Assembly (NCBI GenBank): GCA_947625235.1
Contig: CANQNP010000002.1
Span: 29,334 to 93,333 of the forward strand
DNA from: an uncultured Atopobiaceae bacterium
GTDB lineage: Bacteria; Actinomycetota; Coriobacteriia; Coriobacteriales; Atopobiaceae
Length of the DNA stretch: 64,000 bases
Direction of reading: 5' to 3'
Below, piece by piece: positions 58,092 to 64,000 of this stretch; within the stretch, counting starts at the first letter, position 1, and each line of letters starts with the position of its first letter. Under the pieces are notes generated by a model. The model was not told the origin of the DNA. It made no database searches and worked only from the letters and a program-made list of their open reading frames with translations. The position numbers and the translations under genes are program-made.

Positions 58092-58964
58092 TCAGCGCGC
58101 AGGCTGCGAATTCGCTGCTACGAGCATGCACACGCGCTGACCAAGCGGGGTGAGCCTGCGCTTTTGGCCGATCTTCTCCACAATTCCCTTGCCCTCGAGC
58201 GCGGCGAGCCGGCGCGACCACGTGGGAGACGAGCTGCCGTACGTGGCGACGAGCTCCTTGGGGCCCACGTCCTCGTGCTTTGCGAGGTAGGCCACGATGT
58301 CGCGCTCGGTCCTGGAGAGTGTGGGGAGCGTTTCGGCGAGGGGTTTCGAGGCGGGGGTGGGCTTCTCCCCTGCCTGGATTTCAACTGCGCGTTGTGTCTC
58401 GAGGCTCAAGGTGACGATCGTGCCCCCGGAGAGGTTGTCCTCCACGCTGAGCGCGCCTCCGTGCTCGTCCATGAAGTTGTGCACGTAGGGCAGGCCGAAC
58501 CCCACGCCGCGGATGTAGTGCTTCATCGCCTCCGTGGCGGTGGTGGTGCCGAACTCGAGCGCCTGCTCCTTCGCGGGGATGCCGGGGCCGCGGTCGGCGA
58601 AGCGGATCGTGTTGCCGCCGGGGAAGATCGTCACCACGGGGTCGGTGAAGTACGCGTGGATGAGGTTCTCCACCACCTCGCGGATGACCATGAAGGGGAT
58701 GGATCCTCCCTGCTCCTTCGCGAGGCCGTAGGTGGTTTGCGTGAGCTCGTCCACGTAGGAGCGGATGGGTTGCGGCTCCACCACGACGATCCTCGGCGCG
58801 ATGTCCACGGAGTCGAGCACCGCGATCCTCGCCTCCTGCGGTGCCTCGTCGAGGCGCAAGAAGCTGAAAGTTTCAGGAGTTTCAGGCAGGGGAGCTGAAG
58901 CATTCCACGAGGAAGCGTGCCCGCGTGTGGCCTCGTTGACCCACGGATAGAAGTTCTCGGCCAC
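58092..58964 (-). CDS. GHKL ATPase protein with C-terminal winged helix
   Basis: 290 residues. I start at the GTG at 58964 because AAAGGAGGGGAG lies upstream at good spacing; an ATG nine codons earlier has none. The HATPase_c motifs are IREVVENLIHAYF (N box), FADRGPGIP (G1) and RGVGFGLPYVHNFMDEHGG (G2). The last 75 residues (LSRTERDIVAYLAKHEDVGP then SPTWSRRLAALEGKGIVEKI) form a MarR-like winged helix. No dimerisation His or membrane part is seen, so it is not a classical histidine kinase. It may be an anti-sigma-like or regulatory ATPase. It lies between dnaA and rpmH. Confidence 0.82.
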   Translation of the reverse strand: MAENFYPWVNEATRGHASSWNASAPLPETPETFSFLRLDEAPQEARIAVLDSVDIAPRIVVVEPQPIRSYVDELTQTTYGLAKEQGGSIPFMVIREVVENLIHAYFTDPVVTIFPGGNTIRFADRGPGIPAKEQALEFGTTTATEAMKHYIRGVGFGLPYVHNFMDEHGGALSVEDNLSGGTIVTLSLETQRAVEIQAGEKPTPASKPLAETLPTLSRTERDIVAYLAKHEDVGPKELVATYGSSSPTWSRRLAALEGKGIVEKIGQKRRLTPLGQRVCMLVAANSQPAR

Positions 58965-59103
58965 CGGGCGCTCCCCTCCTTTCTGAAACATTTCAACAAA
59001 TGTCGAAAACTTGCAGAAACTTTCGAGCGGCGGAGTGAAAGCCCATCTTAGCGCGCAGTTGCGGAGGTGCTGCGATAAAAGGTGAAAGAGGCGAGAAAGC
59101 CGC

Positions 59104-59109
59104 TATAGT
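59104..59109 (+). promoter_or_regulatory. Possible -10 box for rpmH
   Basis: TATAGT about 68 bases before the rpmH start. The -35 side (GGTGAA at 17) is weak. Confidence 0.35.
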
Positions 59110-59176
59110 AGGTAATCCAGTCTCGACCATCCTCTCGACTGACGCACCTAGAAGACCCACATCCTCGGAGGCTCTC

Positions 59177-59311
59177 ATGAAGCGCACCTACCAGCCCAAC
59201 AAGCGCAAGCGTGCCAAGACGCATGGCTTCAGGGCTCGCATGGCCACCAAGGGCGGCCGCCTCGTCCTCGCCCGTCGTCGCGCCAAGGGACGCAAGCGTC
59301 TCACCGTCTAG
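59177..59311 (+). CDS. rpmH: 50S ribosomal protein L34
   Basis: 44 residues, [20 protein letters not shown] and an end KGRKRLTV, fully diagnostic of L34. CGGAGG lies before the ATG. It leads the rpmH-rnpA-yidD-yidC-khpB-rsmG block, divergent to dnaA. Confidence 0.97.
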   Translation: MKRTYQPNKRKRAKTHGFRARMATKGGRLVLARRRAKGRKRLTV

Positions 59312-59318
59312 CTCGACC

Positions 59319-59660
59319 GTGCAGATCGTCAAGAACAGGCAAGATTTCGATCGCATCTTCCACGAGGGGTTCCGCGGCGGCTCGCACTTGAGCCGCGTCG
59401 TGTGGGCCCCCTCGAGCGAAGCTGAGGGTCGCGTGGCGTTCGTCGCCGCGAAGCGCATCGGAAACGCCGTGGCGCGCAATCGCTCGAAGCGCGTGCTCAG
59501 GGCCTGCGCCGCCGAGGCGGGGTTTCCCCGCGAGGGCAAGGACGTGGTGCTCATGGCCACGCCGCACACTAAGAGCGCGAAGCACGAGGACGTGGTGAGG
59601 TCCCTTCGCCTCTCCATGCAGCGCGCGGACGATGTGGCGAGGAAAGCCAGCGCGAGATGA
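59319..59660 (+). CDS. rnpA: Ribonuclease P protein component
   Basis: 113 residues from a GTG at 59319, 7 bases after rpm[21 protein letters not shown] is the RNase P protein signature (RNR motif). The N-terminal [12 protein letters not shown] is typical. It binds the catalytic RNA that trims the 5' ends of tRNA precursors. No clear ribosome-binding site; coupling with rpmH is likely. The stop overlaps the yidD ATG. Confidence 0.95.
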   Translation: MQIVKNRQDFDRIFHEGFRGGSHLSRVVWAPSSEAEGRVAFVAAKRIGNAVARNRSKRVLRACAAEAGFPREGKDVVLMATPHTKSAKHEDVVRSLRLSMQRADDVARKASAR

Positions 59661-59911
59661 GCACCGCGGCGAGCGAGGCTGAGGCAAGGCCCCAGGGCCT
59701 CGTTTCCCGTGGCTTCACCGCGCTCATCCACTTCTACCAGCACTATCTCTCGCCGCTCCATCCCGCCTGTTGCATCTACACCCCCACCTGCTCGGAATAC
59801 GCCGCGCAGGCCATCAGGAAATACGGCGCGCTCAAGGGCACGTGGCTCGCCGTGAAGCGAATTTGTCGCTGCCACCCCTTCCACGAGGGTGGATACGACC
59901 CGGTCCCCTAG
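59657..59911 (+). CDS. yidD: Membrane protein insertion efficiency factor YidD
   Basis: 84 residues. FYQHYLSPL then [16 protein letters not shown] and [15 protein letters not shown] are the YidD family markers. It is a small membrane-associated factor that assists YidC. It overlaps rnpA by 4 bases. Confidence 0.96.
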   Translation: MSTAASEAEARPQGLVSRGFTALIHFYQHYLSPLHPACCIYTPTCSEYAAQAIRKYGALKGTWLAVKRICRCHPFHEGGYDPVP

Positions 59912-59932
59912 GAGGGGGCCTGCGGAGGAACT

Positions 59933-60694
59933 ATGTGGGATTGGTTCATAGACTTCCTGGCATGGGTGCTGCAGCTCCTCGCCGACTTCTGCGGTGACTG
60001 GGGCCTCGCGGTCATCCTGCTCACGGTGATCGTGCGCTTGCTGCTCATGCCGCTCACGGTGAAGTCCCTGCGCTCGAACGCGCAGATGCAGGCCATGCAG
60101 CCGCGCATCCAGCAGATCCAGGAGATGTACGCGGACGATCCGCAGCGCCAGCAGGAGGAGATGCGCAACATCTACCTCGAGACCAAGACGAACCCGCTTG
60201 GCGGCTGCCTCCCCTTGATCCTCCAGATGCCGATCTTCTTCGCGCTCTTCTCGGTGCTGCGCGACCGCATCCCCGAAACGGCGCACTTCTACGGCATCCT
60301 CGACTCGCTCTCGCAGTCGGTCTCCGGCTCCATCGCCTCCATCGGCATCGCCGCGAGCTGGGTGTTCATCCTCCTCGACATCCTCTTCGGCGTGCTCACC
60401 TTCGTGCCGATGCTCATGCAGCAGAGGAACATGGAGGGGCAGCAGAAGACCACCTCGCTCATCATGGGCGTCGTGATGGCGGGCATGATGATGTGGTTCG
60501 GTTGGGGCGTCCCCGCCGGCGTGCTCCTCTACTACGACACCTCCGCCATCTGGCAGGTGGTGCAGCAGGTCTTCATCACGAATCGGGTCACCGAGGAAGC
60601 GAAGGCCGAGCAAGAGGCGAAGATGCAGCCGGTGGCCGTGAAGGTGAACGTTGAGCGCCGCGTGCGCAAGAAGCGTCAGCATAAGAAGGGTTAG
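59933..60694 (+). CDS. yidC: Membrane protein insertase YidC
   Basis: 253 residues with about five hydrophobic helices, the size of Gram-positive YidC. WGLAVILLTVIVRLLLMPLT is the first conserved helix with its Arg; the loop MYADDPQRQQEEM and LPLILQMPIFFALFSVL follow. The C-terminus is basic (RRVRKKRQHKKG), which aids ribosome binding. It inserts and folds membrane proteins. There is no lipoprotein signal. Confidence 0.96.
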   Translation: MWDWFIDFLAWVLQLLADFCGDWGLAVILLTVIVRLLLMPLTVKSLRSNAQMQAMQPRIQQIQEMYADDPQRQQEEMRNIYLETKTNPLGGCLPLILQMPIFFALFSVLRDRIPETAHFYGILDSLSQSVSGSIASIGIAASWVFILLDILFGVLTFVPMLMQQRNMEGQQKTTSLIMGVVMAGMMMWFGWGVPAGVLLYYDTSAIWQVVQQVFITNRVTEEAKAEQEAKMQPVAVKVNVERRVRKKRQHKKG

Positions 60695-60696
60695 CC

Positions 60697-61254
60697 ATGG
60701 CAGACGGTTCACAGCCGAATTACGAGGCCATACGCGGCCGTCTCGAGGCCAACGAGCTCTCCGAGAGCGATCTCGACGCCATCGCCGACGTGTCGGTGGA
60801 CTTCCTGCGCGCGCTCCTGCGCTGCTTCGGGGAGAACACGTGTTCGATTGACGAGTACGAAGGCGAGGATGGCGACCTCATCCTGAACGTCACCGACGGC
60901 GACCTCGCGGTGCTCATTGGGCGCCATGGCCGCGTCCTCGAATCACTGCAGCTCATGGTCACCTCCGTGGCCACCCGCACGCTCGGCTTCTACTACCCTG
61001 TCTCCGTCGACATCGAGTCCTACCGCGAGCGTCGCAAGGCGCGGATCATCTCCCTCGCGCACCGTGCCGCCTCCAAGGTGCATCGCAACGGAGGCAGCGT
61101 GAAGCTTCCCGTGATGAACGCCTATGAGCGGCGCATCGCCCATATCGCCCTACGCGAGGATGACGGGGTCACGACCTACTCCGAGGGCGAAGATCCGAAC
61201 CGCTACGTGGTGGTGGCCGAGGTCTACGACGCCGCACCCTTCGACGAGGAGTAG
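60697..61254 (+). CDS. khpB: KH/R3H RNA-binding protein Jag/KhpB
   Basis: 185 residues. The KH domain has VLIGRHGRVLESLQLMV (GXXG as GRHG), and the R3H domain has MNAYERRIAHIAL followed by YSEGEDPNRYVVV. The Jag N-terminal domain of many Firmicutes is lacking; a short acidic part replaces it. It starts 2 bases after yidC. KhpB binds RNA and affects cell shape and division. Confidence 0.93.
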   Translation: MADGSQPNYEAIRGRLEANELSESDLDAIADVSVDFLRALLRCFGENTCSIDEYEGEDGDLILNVTDGDLAVLIGRHGRVLESLQLMVTSVATRTLGFYYPVSVDIESYRERRKARIISLAHRAASKVHRNGGSVKLPVMNAYERRIAHIALREDDGVTTYSEGEDPNRYVVVAEVYDAAPFDEE

Positions 61255-61314
61255 TGGCGTCGCTGCCAAAAACCCTGAGGCGTGGAGTCTTGTCACGCCG
61301 AATTGGCTTGGCCT

Positions 61315-62052
61315 ATGAGTGGGCTTCCTGAGAAGGATCTGTTTGTTGCACGCTACGCAGCCAGGCTGCGTGCTGAGGCTGCCTCCGTGGGTGTGGTGAT
61401 CGACGATCTTCAGTGCACGCAACTCCTCACCCATCTCTGGCTCGTGCTCTCCGCGAACGAGCAGGTGAACCTCACGGCGATCACCTCGCCCGAGGAAGCG
61501 ATCACCAAGCACGTCGTCGACTCGCTGCTCTTTCTCAAGCCTTACCGTGAGGGTGCCGGGAGGTACCTCGATATGGGTACCGGTGCGGGCTATCCAGGCA
61601 TCGTGCTCGAGATCATGGAACCTCGCCCTGGCGTGCTCTTGGATTCTCGAAACAAGAAGATCGATGCGTGTCGACGCTTCTGCGATGAACTTGGGCTCGT
61701 CGACGTTGCCTGCTGTGCCGAGCGTATCGAGGACCATGCGCGGGAGCATCGCGAAGACTACGGAACCATTACGGCACGTGCCCTGGCGCCTCTGGGTGTG
61801 ATCCTGGAGTACGCTCAGCCACTCCTCACTCCCGGTGGGTATGTGATTGCAAGTAAGGGATCCTTGAGTGGTGAGGAACTGAAGCACGGCAGCGAGGTGG
61901 CGGAACTGCTTGGTTTTGAAGGTGTTTCATGTGAAACGTTTCAGCTACCCCGTGGTGCTGGGAAGCGGGAGATCCTTGTCTATCGGAAGGTTGGGGACTC
62001 CTCGGTGAGACTTCCTCGGAAGGCTGGGATGGCTACGAAACGACCCCTTTGA
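61315..62052 (+). CDS. rsmG: 16S rRNA (guanine527-N7)-methyltransferase
   Basis: 245 residues from the ATG at 61315; a GTG 11 codons upstream is possible and the ribosome-binding site is weak for both. LDMGTGAGYPGIVLEI is the SAM-binding motif, and NLTAITSPEEAITKHVVDSLL and ITARALAPLGVILEYA are typical of RsmG/GidB. Its codon use is visibly less GC-biased than that of the genes before it (many GAT, CTT, GGT codons). It is the last clear gene before the repeat-rich region. Confidence 0.95.
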   Translation: MSGLPEKDLFVARYAARLRAEAASVGVVIDDLQCTQLLTHLWLVLSANEQVNLTAITSPEEAITKHVVDSLLFLKPYREGAGRYLDMGTGAGYPGIVLEIMEPRPGVLLDSRNKKIDACRRFCDELGLVDVACCAERIEDHAREHREDYGTITARALAPLGVILEYAQPLLTPGGYVIASKGSLSGEELKHGSEVAELLGFEGVSCETFQLPRGAGKREILVYRKVGDSSVRLPRKAGMATKRPL

Positions 62053-62060
62053 TGCGGTTT

Positions 62061-62453
62061 TGCGGGGCGTTTGGCGCGCATGGCCTTCGCTCAGGTCCTC
62101 GGCGTGGAGCGTACGCCCACATCACATCATTGGGCCTGCTGAAGTCGCTCAGGCCATACGCGCCAAACTACTCAGGCCCCTGCGCTCCGCATCCAACTTC
62201 CGCTCCTGATTCCCTGCTATCGAATGCGGAGCTCGACTCTCCAACGTCATACCGAGCTGCGGGGAGTTTGGCGCGTATGGCCTTCGCTCGGGTCCTCGGC
62301 GTGGAGCGGGTGCCCACATCACATCATTGGGCCTGCGAAAGTCGCTCAGGCCATACGCGCCAAACTACTCAGGCCCTGCTCCTTGCATCCAACCTCCGCC
62401 CCTGATTCCCTGCGATCGAATGCGGAGCTCGACTCTCCAACGTCGTACCGCGC
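62061..62453. repeat. 197-bp tandem direct repeat, two copies
   Basis: Copy 1 is 62061-62257, copy 2 62258-62453, about 90 percent identical by eye. Each contains the inverted repeat GTTTGGCGCG(C/T)ATGGCC / GGCCATACGCGCCAAAC, arms about 66 bases apart. Between them is CCCACATCACATCATTGGGCC. Confidence 0.88.
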
Positions 62454-62459
62454 ATCCGC

Positions 62460-62541
62460 AAAGAAATCGCTGGCCACCTGGATGAGCACCACGACTTCGC
62501 ATCTCCCCGCGGTGCTCAAAACGGTGTCCAGCGATTTCTTT
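62460..62541 (+). ncRNA. Two-tier hairpin followed by TTTTCT
   Basis: AAGAAATCGCTGG (62461) pairs with CCAGCGATTTCTT (62528-62540), and inside GAGCACC (62484-62490) pairs with GGTGCTC (62511-62517). TTTTCT follows, as in a terminated small RNA. No promoter was identified. Confidence 0.5.
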
Positions 62542-62618
62542 TCTCTGTATAAGGACCCCAAACTAAAACTACGTTTCTAAGAAAGCGCACGAACTCTCCG
62601 AGTTCGAGCTCATGATTC

Positions 62619-62644
62619 GTCGAGAATTCGGCAGAATTCTCGAC
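62619..62644. repeat. Hairpin GTCGAGAATTC-GGCA-GAATTCTCGAC
   Basis: 11-bp perfect stem with a 4-base loop. Related hairpins with GAATTC-N4-GAATTC centres lie at 63786 and 63821. Confidence 0.75.
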
Positions 62645-63424
62645 AACTTCAATGAAGCACGTCCATATGCATTTGTCTCACATATACAAGATGAATGTAA
62701 TGCAGCTGTTCCTTAAATAGACCTCGGCGCAGGCCGAGTGCGCACATCAAGTCTTTGGGCCTGCGGATATGAAGAGGACCATATTCATTTAGTATCTCAA
62801 AGATTGAGATTAGGTAGCGTCGTTCCATTGTCTGAAGTAACTCAAAGATTTGGACTTGTGAACGTGGTTCCATTGTCTACGGGACTCGGTACAACCGCTC
62901 ATATCACATCATAAGGACTGCAGATAATCAGGCTCATAGAAGACAATGAGTTCATGTCTGATAGGCTGATCGGGTTATCGGACAAATGTGTTGGTGAATC
63001 TAACGTGATATCGCAGGTAGATGGCCACGAGAAGGCCCCCAAAGCTGTCAAGCTCGAACTTTGAAGGTGGAAGAATGGTGTTGCTAATTCGGACATGAAT
63101 CCGCAGGTAGAGCGGCAAAAAGGCGGCCTCAAAGTCGGTGGCGCCCAAAGGGCCCTTGGACACCCCGTGGGTCTTCGCCCAGGAAGTGGATGGCCGCATC
63201 GATCATCGCCACCCGCACCTCGTTGCTCTCTCTTTCGCACCTCGTGGCATGCATCCAGCTCTTCCGCATCTCGTGGCACGCTTCTTCCTCCTTCGCACGC
63301 CGATGAAGGCACGCGGGGCTTCTAATCGCACATCGGCGCGGATAAGGCGGCCCCATGCCACCGATCGCGCGAAAGAGCTGCCTACGTGACGAAATCCTCG
63401 TGCGAAGGAGAGGCCTAGACGGAA

Positions 63425-63515
63425 TCAAATGCGAAGGAACGCCCCGCACGGCAGAGCTCGTGCTAAAGAACGCCCCGCACGGCAGAGGTCGTGCGAAGCA
63501 ACGGCCCACGCGGCG
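63425..63515 (+). repeat. Short tandem repeat with AACGCCCCGCACGGCAGAG
   Basis: Two near-identical units of about 36 bases (GAACGCCCCGCACGGCAGA(G)..TCGTGC) and a partial third (CAACGGCCCACGCGGCGATG). Confidence 0.7.
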
Positions 63516-63710
63516 ATGGCCAGGGCTTCGCGTGGTGCCGGTAGCTTAGCAAGTAAGCCGACTATGCCATCAACGCGCTTTGCCTATAACCCAGCTAATC
63601 GACACACTACGTCCCATCGTAGCGCCCTACTTTTGTGAACAACGCCAAGATGCACAGAGGCTTTTCTCAGTAAGGAAGCGGCCCAACGATCTATTTAGCC
63701 CAAAGTAAAG

Positions 63711-63736
63711 CTTCTCAAGGCGCCAGCCTTGAGAAG
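63711..63736. repeat. Hairpin CTTCTCAAGGC-GCCA-GCCTTGAGAAG
   Basis: 11-bp stem. The core TCAAGGC-N4-GCCTTGA is the same as in the second hairpin of the elements after typA and gyrA. Confidence 0.75.
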
Positions 63737-63785
63737 CGAACAAGACAACATCCAGGCAGTATCGACACCATACCAACTGCGTAAA

Positions 63786-63846
63786 GTGAGGAATTCAACC
63801 GAATTCCTCACTAAATCTGAGCGAAGAATTCGGACGAATTCTTCGC
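63786..63846. repeat. Two adjacent GAATTC-centred hairpins
   Basis: GTGAGGAATTC-AACC-GAATTCCTCAC (63786-63811) and GCGAAGAATTC-GGAC-GAATTCTTCGC (63821-63846). The arms share only the central GAATTC. Confidence 0.75.
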
Positions 63847-64000
63847 GCTCTATTAGCCCGCAGTAAATATGCTGGTGTCAAAGCTAGGGCCGGGAGGTTT
63901 GTACCTCGTGGAGCCCTGTGGGAGCCGTAATGAGAAGGCCCTTTTTCTCGGACCTCAGGAGTGGTCCGCCGGCATCACAGCCCGTATGCCAATGTGAGGT

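Larger units (their letters stand above)
62053..64000. other. Repeat-rich region after rsmG, no convincing gene
   Basis: Almost 2 kb in which short frames lack ribosome-binding sites and follow the repeats. It is less GC-rich than the rest, especially 62550-63120. It holds a 197-bp tandem repeat, several hairpins, decayed repeat copies and a small tandem repeat at about 63425-63510. parA/parB, which often follow rsmG, are not in the window. Confidence 0.7.

Noticed and set aside
62049..62580. Two 118-codon frames after rsmG
   Set aside because: They only translate the 197-bp tandem repeat; the same protein words recur and no start signal is present.
63129..63509. A 126-codon minus-strand frame near the window end
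   Set aside because: It covers the short tandem repeats, has Arg/Cys-rich random composition and lacks a ribosome-binding site.
63861..64000. L10 (rplJ) leader or SRP RNA
   Set aside because: Neither the conserved L10-binding loops nor the SRP Alu/S-domain motifs could be matched.

Overview
The window is high-GC bacterial DNA from the chromosomal origin region. It carries the dnaA-dnaN-recF-dciA-gyrB-gyrA block on the minus strand and, divergently, rpmH-rnpA-yidD-yidC-khpB-rsmG. Together with the rpsF-ssb-rpsR-rplI-dnaB-purA block, the many small Ala/Arg-rich proteins, the BMP-type and DUF151 proteins and the very large secreted proteins ending in DUF5648-like repeats, this suggests an actinobacterium of class Coriobacteriia (Olsenella/Atopobium/Collinsella-like). 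That placement is inference from gene content; no taxonomic search was possible.

Layout. 1-7.2 kb: end of a PdxK-like kinase, then a minus-strand run of purA, degV, purD, a NUDIX hydrolase, an ABC exporter and a small membrane protein, mostly overlapping or a few bases apart. 7.3-11.1 kb: rpsF-ssb-rpsR-rplI-dnaB. 11.3-15.4 kb: a DUF4013-like membrane protein with a repetitive tail, a charged helical protein, a hotdog thioesterase and a TRIC-like membrane protein. 15.5-16.3 kb: two tRNA-Ser genes followed by about 550 bp of hairpins and copies of the tRNA 3' end. 16.3-18.7 kb: typA and a small unknown gene. 18.9-40.9 kb: a surface-protein island with a 1.1-kDa-residue-scale adhesin-like protein, a remnant ATPase, a toxin-antitoxin pair, palindromic repeats, a 1613-aa secreted subtilisin, a 3783-aa secreted protein with an internal subtilisin domain, and a small membrane-anchored protein that looks like the detached propeptide of that subtilisin. 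41.1-43.4 kb: acyltransferase and glycosyltransferase. 43.5-44.6 kb: a repeat array and tRNA-Ala and tRNA-Ile. 44.7-47.9 kb: a DUF151 protein, a cytosolic BMP-domain protein and a phosphoesterase. 48.2-58.0 kb: the replication-initiation block. 58.1-62.05 kb: a GHKL-winged-helix protein and the rpmH-rsmG block. 62.05-64.0 kb: no convincing gene; tandem repeats and hairpins.

How it fits together. Replication (DnaA, DnaN, RecF, DciA, GyrA/B, DnaB, SSB), translation (S6, S18, L9, L34, RNase P protein, TypA, RsmG) and membrane protein insertion (YidC/YidD) sit around the origin. The surface island probably acts at the cell envelope. The two proteases share a nearly identical C-terminal module, and the larger one seems to have its propeptide supplied by a separate, membrane-tethered gene product.

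The most unusual non-coding signals are: (i) a structured element directly after the stop codons of typA and gyrA whose stems differ by five paired, compensating substitutions while the internal loops stay the same; (ii) copies of tRNA 3' ends joined to hairpins beside tRNA-Ser and tRNA-Ala; (iii) an array of about 31-bp repeats folded about a central inverted repeat; and (iv) TTTTCGACA motifs near dnaA, together with a DnaA carrying Ser at a normally Asp DNA-contact position.
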